This document shows, piece by piece, positions 1 through 11,940 of a stretch of DNA of 64,000 nucleotides. Where the stretch lies: the NCBI GenBank assembly GCA_951799405.1, contig OX637353.1, positions 1,922,001 to 1,986,000 on the forward strand. Reading direction: 5' to 3'. The notes under the pieces are model-generated. The model saw only the letters and a list, made by a program, of their open reading frames with translations. It was not told where the DNA came from and did not search any database. The DNA comes from Agapetus fuscipes. Lineage: Eukaryota; Arthropoda; Insecta; Trichoptera; Glossosomatidae. Made by a program: the position numbers and the translations under genes. Each line of letters opens with the position of its first letter. Position 1 is the first letter of the stretch.

Positions 1-1045
1 ATATTTCACAGAAAAAATGAAAAGAAATGAAAAATACAGTGAAAGAGCTAGGTTGCATAATTTTTTAATGTAAATATATATATAAATATATTTTTTTTTT
101 AAATTATTGGAATTAACGGATTACCCGAAAACCTACCAACACACATTTATATATATTTATATAACGCATCAAAATAAAAATACAAAAAAGGTTTTTTTCT
201 TGTGGTGACATTTTTAAGGCCAAAAGAATATATTTAATTTTATAATTTATGAAAATAATCAATTCAAGCGCCTGATTTTTGTATCACTCATGTACAAAGA
301 CCATACAGTTCAAACAACCATTTAAACAAGGCAATTTTAGGGTAGAGGCAGTCTTAAAGTCCCGCCTCTGCTTAGAGCTACGAGATTTGATGACGTAGGC
401 CGTAGCCCCCCCCTGTAAGCAGCCACCCCCTCTCCCCTCTCCACACCGCACTTCCAGTATTTGTATTGTGCGATGCTCTCGACTCGTGCACCATAGTCTT
501 TACTTCAACAGCTCTCCACAGTGCAGTTTAAGGTTTTAAATGTTGCATTATGTGTACAATTCTTTGTTCGCAATTTTGCATTCAAAATTCACCGAATTGT
601 GGAGCTCGTACAACTAGATTTTTGATGATTAAATTTCGTTTCTCGTACAGAATGTAAAATTTGTTTTACTTGAAGTAGGGAAAATACAAAGAATACTAGA
701 AACATTTCTACAATTCGTTCTACTTTAACAACTGTGAATCACTTCCAAAATTAAGTAAAACCAGGAACTTAACATTTTTTCTTGGTACCTACTTATTTAT
801 ATAATCGGCTTAGAAACACGAAAATGTTTGAATGAAAATGTTTGAATAATATATTAAAGAATTGGAAAAAAAAGGGTAATCTTTTGGAGAGCATAAAAAT
901 TAAATAATAATATTGATTCGTCATTTGTTGTTTTTAGCTTATGCTCAATTGCAATGTTTGTTAGTACTCTCCATTTTTTATCGTAATTAAATTTCTACGT
1001 ACGGCTAGTACCAAAACAAAAAAATATTAATTGAAAATATCTACA
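1..1045. other. AT-rich stretch, no gene seen
   Basis: No open frame of convincing length or composition is present on either strand. The only departure from AT-rich background is a GC-richer block at about 345-540 with a C-run near 405-440; its origin is not recognised. Confidence 0.6.
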
Positions 1046-1145
1046 GTTTCAGGGAAAGCTGACAAGGGTTTGAGAGTTCATTTGAGGGGCAGGTTTTCTT
1101 TTTAGGTACTGGCATGAGCAAGAGGGAAACTACACGTGTATTTTT
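1046..1145 (+). repeat. repeat D, old degraded fragment
   Basis: A diverged piece of the commonest interspersed repeat in this window. It keeps the order TTTCAGGGAAAG, then a GTTCATTTGAGG-like block, then ACACGTGTAT, as in the better copies at 7.2, 15.7 and 62.7 kb. Both ends are lost. Confidence 0.5.
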
Positions 1146-1194
1146 GAACTTACCCTAATATTTTAAAAAAAAAAAAATAGTATGTAGGTATCCG

Positions 1195-1312
1195 CATTTT
1201 GTCGGTCTCTCATTATCCATTCTTTCCACAGGCCCAAGCCATCTCAACACATTTTTTTTTGTACCTTTAGTTTCACATCTTCTTTCTTTCTTTGCACAAC
1301 ACATTGTAAATT
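1195..1312 (-). pseudogene. RTE-like LINE, C-terminal scrap of the reverse transcriptase ORF
   Basis: Read on the minus strand this stretch gives VLRWLGPVERMDNERP after a lysine-rich run. That matches, position for position, the LRW.GH.ERMNEERL segment of the LINE ORF at 14.7-15.6 kb and of the minus-strand copy at 59.2-59.5 kb. This segment lies downstream of the RT domain. The fragment is short, with no start and no stop, and cannot be functional. Identification rests on similarity to the two longer copies in this window. Confidence 0.55.
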
Positions 1313-3059
1313 GTATGTTGTATTGCATTGTATGAAATTTTTTTATAAAAAAATCCTTGAAATTTTAAATGATCTTTTGTTTATTCTATTAATTTTAGCA
1401 AATTTTACACCTGATTTAGTATATTATGTTTGTGACAACCCTGATCAAATAATGAAGATTTGTTGTTATTACAACAATTTTTGTATACAACAATTGCTTA
1501 CACTGGTTTATGTTTTTTGCATTATTATTTTTAAAGTTTATTGTTATTATTTTTAAATTGTTAGTTCTATTGCTTTATAACCATCGTATATTTACATCTT
1601 TGTATATTATTTATGTGTCATTTATTTGTGTTATATTTTAAGATATTAGTTTTATACCTATAGATACAGTACCTACTTATGTACCTACATATTTATCGCA
1701 ATGTTGTAAAAGGCTATATAGCCGTTTATTCTTCTTAAATAAAATAAATAATAAATAATAAAATATTGAAAGCCAGATGTTAATGTATCTCCACAACTTC
1801 GATTATAGACACAACTATCCCATAAGTATCTGTGTATTTTGTTTCCTGAGTTTCAGTTGGTTTTCTGAGAATCCGAGAAAAGTTGTTTTCCAGTGATTTA
1901 TTGAATTTCCTCGGTGATCTCGTCGGAGTTCTTTTTTTTTTTAACAATTTCCTCTTTTTTCGTTTCCTTCTCTTGCTGTTTGCCATATTGATCCATCCAT
2001 CACTGGAAATTTATTTCATTTTCGTAGCAATGCGGCTTGGTGGCTTTTTCTCTATTTAAATAATGCAAAAGCAGTCGGTTCCTGAAAAAAAACACAGAAA
2101 TAGGTTTTGTAAATGTGAAAACCTCCATGAAAATTAAAAGCCTCTATAAATACAAACATATTTATAGCGATAAAACAAATAACAGTGATTCATACTAACT
2201 AATTTGAAATTATTTCCAATTATATTTGCATTGCGTTTATATTGCTTTTATCTTTGGAAATTAGTACCTGATACTTGAAGCATCTGTTTTTCTAGCAAAA
2301 TCGAACTATTCTAAGACTCGTTTTCTAAATATGTTCCTACATGTATGAGCGCATTAAATGCACCTATTGTTGATAGATCATATTATAATTACCAGACAAT
2401 TAATTAATAACCAGACAAGACAACAAATTAATAGTTTAAAAAAAAACTTATATTGTCTTTTTCATTGGACAAAGTTAAAGGACGGGTATCTTTCTTAAGT
2501 CATTTCTAAGTTAGACGTATATGTCATTAAGTGAGGCAGTTTAACAATAATATGTTTCTTTGTGTTCTTAATTATTTGGCAGCACTTGAGAGACTTTGTA
2601 TGATACCCTCACTTTATTTCATCCAATCAAATAAATACAAATACCAATATAGCATTCGTCCCAGGCATTTAATTTGATGGTAGATTCGACAGGACAGATA
2701 GCTTTTTCTGCGGAGCGTTACAAAATAATGCGTCAAACAATTGTCAGATAATTAAAATGATAAGAAAAGTAGTGAAAAAAGCTAAAAAAATCTTGTTTGC
2801 ATTTTTTGTACATTGTGCATTGAATGTACATTGCATTAGCCGAAGTGAGGGAGAATGTATTAAAATTATTTAACATGCAAATTAAGACGGAATGGAGGCT
2901 TTGAAATTCTAAATTAAAATTATTTAATTTAATGAATTGAAATAGGTGGCAATGTTCACACTCTTCTTATTTACATTATTGGTGTAATAAAATGAAATAT
3001 TCTTTGTAAAATGTATGCAAATAGGTTTTGTATCGAATCTTGAGCTTTTAAAATCTTTA
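1313..3059. other. AT-rich stretch, no gene; possible LINE/SINE tail near 1690-1765
   Basis: No coding region is supported. Around 1705-1765 a short hairpin (GGCTATATAGCC) is followed by AATAAA-like units, the arrangement of a retroposon 3' tail; no body could be assigned to it. The open frame at 1780-1986 (minus) is a low-complexity Lys/Arg run and is not credible as a gene. Confidence 0.45.
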
Positions 3060-3283
3060 ATGTTGCAAATATATATTGCCATTTAATGTAAACCCACAAG
3101 CAGAAATGTGTAAGTGTACACTTACACATGCTACATGTGTACTTACAAAATTAACCAAACCTAATAAAGCTTGCAACTCCTGGCATCTTTCCCTGGAAAC
3201 GGAATGGCGTTGGCAAAAGTGAACTAGGTTTTTTACAGCAAACGGGGGTAAGCCTCATACTAACCTATTGATAAACAGACGAT
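3060..3283 (-). repeat. repeat D copy (diverged)
   Basis: In reverse complement it shows the repeat's usual order: a TTGGCAACGCC-like block, a CAGGGAAAG motif, TTGCAAGC, then a palindromic ACATGT block, and a GTTGCAA 3' part. The GATTA tail is lost. Divergence from the other copies is high, so this is an old insertion. Confidence 0.65.
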
Positions 3284-3846
3284 CAAACATCGAAGGTGAT
3301 ATGTGTGTGAAATGCGCTGTCTACGTTCTTAAAATTCGTTTCCTCCAATACAATCAAAGTTTTGTGTGAGAATCTTGTTTATCTTTTGTTGGATGGAGCA
3401 GCCGCCTCCGGGAAAACCGTAAAGTATATTTCCAAAAAGTTTCCCAACTTGAATGACTTACAACTCATTAAAATGTAACTTCTCAATTACAATCGTAACA
3501 ATGGCGTGCTCCCTCCCCCGCCTGAGTGTGGGAGCTCCCGGCACATCTTGGGGAAGCCCTGGGGAGGAGATTAGCAGAGGCGGCTTCTCGGCTCCTTGCA
3601 GGGATCACTTTGGATCCTCGCGCCAGATGACGTACAGATTGCTGTGATATTTCAGGAATGGAAATGTTATAATATATTTGATACACTAGGAGTAAATTTT
3701 GTTTGCAATATGATTCCATCCTCATAATTTATATTTATTGCTTAACTAAAACTGACAGTCCTTGTTTTAGGAAAATAAATAAATACACACTTTGTGTTGG
3801 AATTGTCTCCTTCTTCTTATACTGGATCTCCGCAACTCACAACTCA
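3284..3846. other. unassigned stretch with a GC-rich island (about 3495-3640)
   Basis: The island stands out against roughly 30% GC surroundings. On the plus strand it reads MACSLPRLSVGAPG and onward for 49 codons to a stop, starting at an ATG at 3500. No domain is recognised and no splice site frames it well. A similar purine-rich string occurs near 63.63-63.70 kb, so it may be part of an unrecognised repeat rather than an exon. Confidence 0.35.
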
Positions 3847-4060
3847 ACGCAACTAAGCTATACATATAGTGTAACTACTTGCCTTTGTTAGCCCCGAAGG
3901 GGTCGCATGTGGCAATTCGGGACCTATTTATTTTTACGGGTAAGGGGGCCGGCCTCACACAACTACTTTCAGTTGAAGGGGGGTTTTCCAACTCCCGGGG
4001 GGGCTGGTTCTCATTTCTTGTGAAGGCTGAGTACACCTTGGGATCGAGCCCTTGCTCTAA
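3847..4060 (-). repeat. SINE-2 copy, short form, 5' end lost
   Basis: Reverse complement shows the conserved SINE-2 body: a CCCCTTCGGGG hairpin, AGTTACACTATATG and the TAGCTTAGTTGCG terminus. The segment between the tRNA-like head and the body is deleted, as in the copy at 41.5 kb, so these two define a short subfamily. The head is reduced to the region near the B box. Confidence 0.75.
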
Positions 4061-4378
4061 GTTGTGTTTATTGCAGAACTGCCTCCTGTGATGCAAAATA
4101 CCAAATGTTCTTCCATTTTTTGTTGGATGTCCTGGTGGACGCTGGCCATTTGGTATTTCATGTGCAACAATTCGGTTTAACTTATTTTCACTCAAACGGT
4201 CTACGTAGTCCTCCGAGAATCATCTCCTCGTCTACTCCATCTGACGATGTCCTTAATGTCGCTCATGCTTTTGATTTCTAAGCTTCTTAATTGGTCTCTC
4301 TGGGTTCGTGGAGTGTTTGTTCTAGCCTCAACTCCATATGTCATGATTGGTCTCACATTGATGTGTTTATTGTATAAG
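4061..4378 (-). pseudogene. decayed LINE, C-terminal end of reverse transcriptase ORF
   Basis: Minus-strand translation gives an MTYGVEARTNTPRT segment, then DIKDIVRWSRR, then RLSENKLNRIVAHEIPNGQRPPGHP split by a frameshift and stops. This is the familiar tail of a non-LTR retrotransposon ORF2 beyond the RT domain: a 'thumb' segment with Y(G/A)xE, then an IVRW and xRPPGRP motif. SINE-2 abuts its 3' side. Too short to assign a clade with confidence. Confidence 0.6.
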
Positions 4379-5752
4379 ATAAATGAAACAAATAAAAGAA
4401 AATAACTTCATGGATGTATCTAAACAGTCGTTGGCAAAAGTGTTATTTTTCTTGTGACAATAAAATTTAAGTAACACAACATAATTTCAGAACTATTATG
4501 CAAGCTTTAGTTTAGAACTATTATGCAAGCTTTAGTTTAGAACTATTATGCGTAAATCTCACCTCGATTGCATAAATCGAAAATGTATAAAATATGCGAC
4601 AGTACTCGTAAAGAGTGACTTGTTTGTGATAATTTTTTATTTATGTAGGCAATCAAGGCGAGCTTACGTAATGTTGTTTACTCAGGGTACTCTTCCTGGA
4701 TGTGTAGGAGTGCATGTGCAAAATATTGACGATACTGATGATTTGGACTTTAAAATAATAAACATGAAGTAAAATAGAATTCGTCATTGTTTATATTTGC
4801 CTCGGCTTGTTTTCTCACATATTACTGTTTCTTTTACGTGAATCAATGGCGGTAATTTTACTATGATTTGATTTGTACATCTGTAGCTATGGGATCCTGG
4901 TTAGAGGCAGTAATTGCCTGACTAAATTAATTTGTCTTGCTCTGATTCCTGTACTAATGTACTAGGAATCTCGTTTGATATGTGGTTCATTCAACGAGAT
5001 ACCAGAAAACGTATACCTACTATAATTTACCGTGCAAAAAAAGAAACTACAGTGTGACCATCTGAAAGATTAGTTAGAGATCAATTACTGCTTAGGCGGC
5101 TAGAGTTTGTTCCTTAACAAGAATGTCAGAAATGATTATTATTTCGGCTTTCCTTAAATTCCTGATTATAGAATGGTAAAATGTACTTAGCTATCAGAAG
5201 AAATAACAATTTAACCTGTCTGGAGCTTGGAAACTCCCCCTTTAAAATAAGTAGTTGGCCTAAGGCTGGCTGCCATTGCTGTGAAAATTAAAGGGTTCCA
5301 CTGATCATCATCACGCACCTCTTTCGCGAAAAACATAGTAGAAAATTCCACTATTCTCGTATGTTCAGTTAAGTTGTGTATACAATATACCTACTACGAT
5401 TTTCTATATATTTTTTGTGTAAACGGGCCATTCGTTTTTGACAACGGCGAAACGTTATCTGCCCATAAGCATGGAAAATCAAAAGTATGAAATTTATGAA
5501 GATTTAAGAAAATGATCACGGTTTTCAAATATCGTGAGGTTCATTTCAAATGTTTGTGTACATAGTACACTAAGGGCCAAGAAAGCAAATTATAATTGGT
5601 TGAAACTTAGAGGTCCACGGGGGACAGAACGAAACACAGAAATATCCAACACGTAAACAAAACGAGGAATTCTGATATTAAATCCCTGTGAAAGTGGTCT
5701 GCGATATGAAAATTGAATATTCCAAAGTTAAATGAAAATCTCTCTTCGCAAA
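4379..5752. other. AT-rich stretch, no gene seen
   Basis: Apart from the short tandem repeat at 4489-4552, nothing recognisable was found on either strand. The 74-codon frame at 4548-4772 overlaps the tandem repeat and has no recognisable composition. Confidence 0.5.
4489..4552. repeat. 25-bp tandem repeat, 2.6 units
   Basis: Two perfect 25-base units (4489-4513 and 4514-4538), each beginning AGAACTATTATGC, are followed by a partial third. Identity between units suggests recent duplication by slippage. Confidence 0.9.
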
Positions 5753-5974
5753 CGCAACTAAGCTACACATATGCTGTAACTTCTTGCCGCGTTATCCCCG
5801 AAGCGGTCGCATGTGGCGAGTTGAACCTATTTGTTTTTACAGGCAAGGGGGCCGGCCTTCCGCCAACTACTTCAGTTGAAGTGGGTGTTTCCCAGATACC
5901 GAGAGGGCTGGTACTCATTTCTTGTAAAGGCTGAGTAAACCTTGCCGGTATTTTATTTTAGGGTTTAAAATAAA
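5753..5974 (-). repeat. SINE-2 copy, tRNA-like head missing
   Basis: Carries the SINE-2 body (GCGGTCGCATGTGG, AACTACTTCAGTTG, CTTGCCGGTATTTTA). It stops at 5974, exactly where the folded Penelope-type terminal repeat begins, so the head was lost by truncation or by insertion of that repeat. Confidence 0.75.
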
Positions 5975-6031
5975 CATCGTCAGGTGGATCAATTAATACT
6001 AATAAAGTATTAATTGATCCACCTGACGATG
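5975..6031. repeat. perfect inverted repeat, 26-bp arms, 5-nt loop
   Basis: Arms 5975-6000 and 6006-6031 are exact reverse complements, separated by AATAA. The right arm continues into the terminal repeat at 6023-6160; the left arm is therefore an inverted copy of its first bases. Confidence 0.95.
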
Positions 6032-6160
6032 CAAACGGATGTTTGCGAAACCGGTTGTGGTATATAAAAATAAATACTCACGTAATCGAAAACAAAGCTG
6101 TTTTTCTTTTATCATTAATGATGAACGATTACAAAGTTAATGCCTCTACAATTAATAAAA
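6019..6160 (+). repeat. Penelope-type terminal repeat with hammerhead-like hairpin
   Basis: This 140-base stretch is repeated, in inverted form, at 51733-51870 and partly again at 51877-51978. It opens with CTGACGATGC, a GCAAAC/GTTTGC stem and GAAAC (6023-6051). That is the same plan as the hairpin 3' of the Penelope-like ORF at 22.4 kb. Assignment to the Penelope group is by that structural likeness, since no coding region is attached here. Confidence 0.5.
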
Positions 6161-7150
6161 AAGAAGTTATTGTTCACTATTAAAATACTGAAGCAATATT
6201 TTAACATTTTTTTTTTATATTTTAGTGAAGTAAAACTTTTACTTCGCATCGCAAAATGATGCCAATTTTTTACAACATTTTTAACTGAAAACTGCAGTGT
6301 ATGAATTAAAAACATAACTTCAGGATGAGATTGCACTATGCGAAGGCATAAATAAATAATTTTGACACCAAGTTGAAAAAAAACATGAGTGACTCAAGAT
6401 GAAACATGATTTATTTTTTTAGAATAGATTTCATCATCTGTTCTCTATTTTTTTAAATTAAGGGAGTTTTTGTTTTTAGTCCATGGCAAGACTAAACACT
6501 GCAGCATCAAAAGCCACGGTTATCATCTGCTACAGGACTTCCCTGTGAACGCTCTAAGGCTCCATACATTGTGATACGACAATATCCTCTTGCAAGGATA
6601 CAAAGTGCTCGATATCTAATAATGTCGCACATAATACAGTTCGCCTGGAGGTCACATTAATGGGTCACTGAGGGTAATAAAGATACGATGAATAGGCCTT
6701 CAGCCTTCACGTCTTTGTCGGAGCTTTTAAAGCTTACGGCCACAGCACGCTCAGCGGCCATAGCTGCTCTCGTCACTCCATATCGTCAATCTTCGTTCCC
6801 AGCACGAGACAGCTGATCTAACAGATCGCCTTTTTTTGTAATTAGAATAAACTATACCTACTTACTGTAGGCGGTAGTTTTGGGGAATCTCGATTATCGG
6901 TAATATATTAACTAAAGTAGTGGAACAGTTATATAAAATTCAGTCTTATAAAAGTCTCGCCTTACTTTTATTTTTTGTCGTGTTTTTTTTAGTATTCGGT
7001 CTCGTCTTTCCCAATTTGTTTATTTTTAGTATCACAGTCCAAAATATTACTTTTACTATGGCTTCACCGAGGGTATTGTTCAACTTTACACACTTTATGG
7101 TAATGCTCAATCGGATAGTTGGGTCAGGTACAAATCGCTTTTTAACTGCC
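6161..7150. other. no gene seen; moderately GC-rich block 6480-6840
   Basis: The block at 6480-6840 is more balanced in composition than its flanks but has no open frame or family I recognise. The overlapping short frames at 6920-7200 run into the repeat D copy and are not credible genes. Confidence 0.4.
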
Positions 7151-7425
7151 ATGTTCCTTGACTTATAGGTTGGTATGAGGCGGCCCACCCATACAGTCAA
7201 AAATGGTTCACTTTGCCAATGTCACCCCTGTTTCAGGGAAGGTCGCCAAAAGTTGCAGGGTTTATGCTCATTTGAGGTTTGGTTTTAATTTGTAAGTACA
7301 CATTCAGCATTTGTAAGCTCGAACTTACACGTGTATCTTTGTGGGCATGCGTTTGATATGAGTTTTGAATGTTAATATATCTTTACAACTAAGATTATAG
7401 ATTATTATATTATAGATAGTTTTTT
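7151..7425 (+). repeat. repeat D copy
   Basis: Starts at GTTCCTTGACTTATAGG, carries GGTTCACTTTGCCAATG, the CCCTGTTTCAGGG hairpin, and ends near GATTATAGATTATTA, a decayed form of the GATTA tail. Nearly complete. Confidence 0.85.
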
Positions 7426-10016
7426 TTCGTTCTAGAAATCTAAATTCTTCAAGCATGTACAGTTATTTTACTAATTATTTGATAATGAGTCTATTTTACT
7501 GATTAGTGATTACCTAGCATAGTTTTGTCTTTAAGGAAATGTTTTTTCAGAAGATATTAATGATTTCTTTCCCAAAACCTTTTCATACATTTCCTAATTA
7601 TGAGCTTGAAGTTTACAAGATAGATAGATTGTAGATTAAGTAACGTTCACGATTTCATTGACGAAAGTGTAATCTAAAATGATTTCACCGCATGTTGAAT
7701 ATTTCGGTGAATTATTACATAAATAATTTGCTTCAACACTTCTAACCCTTTCACCGCCGCGCCGTGCTGCGGAGCTGCCGGCTTTATAAATTTATTTAGT
7801 GTCAGTCCATTATGCATGTAAATTCAAAGCAGGCCGCATTCAAAGTTTTATGCATTTAATGTCAGCAACGTGTTATTTATGCAAGCATTAAATTATGGAA
7901 TATAATAGACCGGCGGAGGGAAGTGCACAACTTCATATATCACACATCTGCTGGGAGGGTGTCACAACACAACTTCAGACAAAACAGAGATATGCAGATA
8001 TCCCGTGAGAGGGGCGATCACAAACTTTGGATTTCTTGTTATCATTTTTATTTTCTCTGGAGGTTTCCAAGGGGTCATATAAAGATTCAGCAAAAAGATA
8101 AAATAAACATGACCCGTGATCTTCTTTCTTGTTCACCGCAAATTAATATATACTTCTTGTTTTTAAAGTTTCATTACCTATGCCTATCCATGTTACCTTG
8201 AGAACAAGCGCCTTCATCCCCGAAGAAAGTTTTTCTTCTTATTCTTACTCTTCATCCTGTAAGGTCTTCCCGAGAAAGTCTTTGTGTCGAAAAGAGCTCT
8301 TTTGTAGTTTTGATCTAGTCCTATCTCGACCCTTGAAAATCTTTGATAAATGTATTATTTTATTGCTTATTAGTAGATACTTGACTTAAAAAATGGACCG
8401 AAACATGGTTTAAAAATTAAATATTCATCAACCCAATATGCAGCAAAAATTATTGTTTTATATACAAGCATAATTTCATAAGTTTCTTTTTCGATGGTAT
8501 ATTTTTCCCTTTGGGAAACCATCGAAATTCCTTTCATTTGCTAGGAAGTTATGCCTGCTCGCTGTACGAGTGTGTGGAGCCTGCTGTAACTTTGTGATAT
8601 CAAAAGCAACGCAAACTTCAGCTTGGTTCTGACTCATGAGTCGTGAGTCGTGAGTCATGTCCCGCTGGACGTGATGGAAGCGGCGGCGCTCACTAAACCA
8701 AGAGGGGGATGTCAGGTGCTTTTATGGACGACGAATTTCAAAATATATGAAGAAAAACTTTTTTCTTTTTTAAAAAGTATATTGTAAAGCTCGAAATAAG
8801 AAAATTGCATTGATTTTAAATATTTTAAATATCCTGTTCCCAGTAAAACAGTTTTTTTATAAGTAGGAAACAGTTTCTTGGGTTCTACACAATTTTGTTG
8901 ACGGAGTCTTTTTCAGACTTATTTAGACTTCGTAAGGATAAAAAAGTAGAGGAAATCCTCTAGCACAAAAGTCAGACGACGTCAAAATAATTTGTGGTGA
9001 CTGTATGCAGAAGGCATGATAGGATAGAAATTATTGGGAAGAAATGAGGGAGGCCTATGTTCAGCAGTGGACGAAAGTGTTTTAAGTAAGTAAGTTAAAA
9101 GTAAAAAAATATATAATAAAATCAAAATATGTTTTTTTGAGGCTGTGACTTAATGAAAAAATTGTAAAGATGAACTTTCACAAAGTTACTGCTAAAAGCC
9201 TAGATAATGTGAAAAAAATCTTGTGCGGTCCTATTAAGGACCTTTTTGCAGTTTTTCAGTGGTTGTTCGAATTTCCATGTAAAGCTTTGTGTACACTCGA
9301 TGCGTTGAGGAAAATGTCTGCAAAATTGATTGACAGACTGATATGATACAAAGGTAACCAGTATTATATTGTGTTATGCCTTAAACTTGAAAACAATTGA
9401 CAATGAAATTTGTAAAAAGTACAGATAATATTTTTATGTTGTTTAGTTATATTTAGTCACGCGAGTTCGTTGCAAAATACTCGTATTTTTTAACAAAATT
9501 GTCGGTATTTGTTTAAATTTTAAATAAGTTACGAACATTATTTAGTTTTCTATAACGTTATTTTTAATGTGTTGTCATTCAAAGAAAATCCAAACTACGC
9601 GTTAGGGATGATCCCCGCAGTCTCTAATGAAGCCCCGCTACTCTCGGCGGTTCCAGATCTCTCGCAAACACTGAAACATGAAACATGATAGCTGGAGCTC
9701 AAATCCAATTCAATTGTTGGGTAACCCTCTCGAGACGGGCTTACCTATTGTTGCCTGGTGCAAGGTAATACCCCACAGCTGCGGCTTGTGTGTTTCTACT
9801 AAACTCAGATGAAAACAGAAATTGATACTGTTAATTACTTCGTGGAAGCCCGGTTTATTCTTTGAATTTAACAGAAGTATTGGAAACTGATTCGATTATT
9901 TACTTTTATGACTTTACATCTACCTATTAAGACACCTCGATGATTATTCATGCAGATTTTTAGAAAATAAATTATAGAGATACGTCACAAGAAGGTGCGT
10001 GTCAGCGTATATATTA
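7426..10016. other. long stretch without a supported gene
   Basis: No exon or domain is recognised. Points of note: a GC-rich spot at 7755-7785, a (GTGAGTC)-like triple repeat at 8635-8662 followed by a GC-rich patch, an RTE scrap at 9010-9080, and an unassigned block at 9600-9800. Short frames at 7923-8658 have no recognisable composition. Confidence 0.4.
9010..9080 (+). pseudogene. RTE LINE, extreme 3' coding end
   Basis: The reading WEEMREAYVQQWTKV recurs at the ends of RTE-type ORFs elsewhere in this window (22.2, 28.9 and 43.8 kb), where the same (E)AYVQ.WTE string precedes the stop. Only about 20 codons survive, with an off-frame stop. Confidence 0.5.
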
Positions 10017-10731
10017 AGGTGGATCGAAATCGTTTTTTTGAGAATTTCGATTTCGCGTTATTGGCAAAAGCTGCTCTATATCAATACAAACAATAAATTG
10101 TACTACCATTAGGTCGAAATATTTTATCTTATACTGCCCCAAAGACTCGAAAAGTTAATAAAAATCATAAAAACTGCTATATACTTAACTTTTTTTTTGG
10201 TTTATTAAGAAAAAAATAATTGAAGTATAATGAAGTTCAAATTTAAGCAAAAAGCATGATTTTCTATAAATGATAGAAAAAATACCCTTTTATTGCAAAA
10301 AAAATGAAAAAATGGCAATCAACAGAAGTCTAGAAAAAAGTGATTCTAAGAGAATTGGTAATCTTTCTTTAAATTGAAAAAAAACATTATTTGTTGTGAT
10401 TCCATGTTTGTTTTAATGAATTCATCTCTTCTGATAAGACCGCAAACATGCAGCTGAAGTTTCTGTTACAATTTTTACTAATCTTTCAGTGGCTAACGTG
10501 TAGCAAGGAAAATGGAAATGGCTTGAGATTAGTTCGTCTTTTGTTCGTTTTTTGGATGATTGAAATATCCATTTCTCTGTATAACAGGATTTAGTATTTG
10601 CTTTAAATTATCTGTCAAATATCGCGATAGCTAGATTGTCTTGTGTAAGTGTCTAGCACCATTAATGCAATGTGGTTAGTTTTAATGTAAGACCACATAA
10701 GAGCATCCACTTTCATTATTAATTGATAATA

Positions 10732-11395
10732 TTAACAGCTTGTCAGATGGTTAAAAAAAAAGAACATAAAGTCGTAGTATTCTGTGAGCCATCTTGAATG
10801 CACTAGTTTTCCAGGGTTTCTTTTTAATAAGCTTTGAGAACAATATCCAGACTTTATAGTTATTCTTCGTCCAATAGGTAGATCACATTGGATAGTTAGA
10901 AACGAGACTATTGGAAGCTCTTCACAACTTTTTAATACCTTTTCTATGGGTTCAGAGTAACTTCTTGGTCCACTTGTACAACCATCCATATATTTAAATA
11001 ATTGGCGCGGCAGTTCGTTGGCATGGAGTTGACAAATACATCCTGCAGCGGTTTTACTAGATATTTTAATTTTTTTGAAATAAATTTACCAATTCCATCT
11101 GTATTAACAATAGTTCTATCACGTCTGATTACAGCAAAAAGGATGACATTGATATCTTTACTGATTAAAATATCCATATTTTTTTTTATGTTATTATTGC
11201 TGCTTTTTCAGTGCTTAAAGAAATATGACCAATGTACTGTGACCTTGCGTCTTTAAGTAAACTAATATGCTCCTCTTTAATTATATTTCTCTTATGATCC
11301 ACCATATTAAAGGTTTTATTTTTACGTCCATCAAAGTATAAACCCAAATCTTAGTAATCAGAATCAATGGTCACACCGCTGAACTTAGTTCTATG
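10732..11395 (-). pseudogene. broken transposase-like gene of uncharacterised arthropod family
   Basis: Minus-strand reading, across several frames, gives in order: LGLYFDGRKNKTFNM (11350 down to about 11300), EEHISLLKD, an INVILFAVIRRDRTIVNTDG block, then DGCTSGPRSYSEPIEKVL and NPGKLVHSRWLT. From memory, a repetitive protein family widely predicted in arthropods and cnidarians has this order (YFDGRK, EEH, a VNTG block, an ELPLRH block, DG.T.GP..F.GPIG, RNPGK..HSRWLT). It lies within terminal inverted repeats, which supports a transposase. Stops and frameshifts make it inactive. The superfamily is not settled. Confidence 0.55.
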
Positions 11396-11631
11396 CTTTT
11401 CACGGGCTCTTTTAATTTTATTTTGATCGAAAACTGTGGATAAATTGTCGTCTGAAATAATACCAACGCTTTGTTGCCAAAACAAGAGCAGCTTCAGCCT
11501 TATTGGAAATGCCAAATTTATCCACAGGTTTTTCCAGTATGCCAAGGTCAATATTTTTTAATGAATATGAATACGAAGTTTGAGGTAGCGTTCTCTGAAG
11601 TGCTAGTTTTTCTATTACTGTTAAGACTGGT

Positions 11632-11940
11632 TTTTTTTTTTTTTTTTTTTTTTAAGAAATCCTGTGCGGGAGACTCCCTAGATTCTAAAGACTCTAGGGG
11701 TCTATGACACTTGTTTTAGTGCCGCAGAGGTGTACGAGCTTGGTCGTCGCTACAAAGCGCCAATACTCAAGCAAGACCCAGTTGCTGTAAGGCTGGATGG
11801 ACTTTTGGTGACCGTTCATTGGTAAAGGTTTATGAATTTTTCAACCCAGCGAAGAGCACATTCGAAATATAAATGGTATATTTTTGTGCTCCGCCGAGAT
11901 CCGAATCCACAACCTTCCATTTGGTTGTTGAGAGACATCA
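11632..11940 (-). repeat. SINE-1 type A, 5' truncated, inserted in DNA transposon
   Basis: Reverse complement: ATCCGAATCC-side B-box region, the body with CGACGACCAAGCTCGTAC, then the terminus GGGAGTCTCCCGCACAGG, then poly(A) (T-run at 11632-11652). The 5' tRNA-like head is cut just upstream of the B box. Its presence inside the 10-12.6 kb transposon dates the transposon as older. Confidence 0.85.

Noticed and set aside
1780..1986. Minus-strand frame with MANSKRRKRKKRKLLKKKR start as a basic nuclear protein
   Set aside because: It reflects a T-rich plus strand (TTTTTTC runs); no homology or context supports a gene.
3453..3725. GC-rich island as a first exon (MACSLPRLSVGAPG...)
   Set aside because: No clean donor or promoter was seen, and a similar string near 63.65 kb suggests repeat origin; kept only as an unassigned island.
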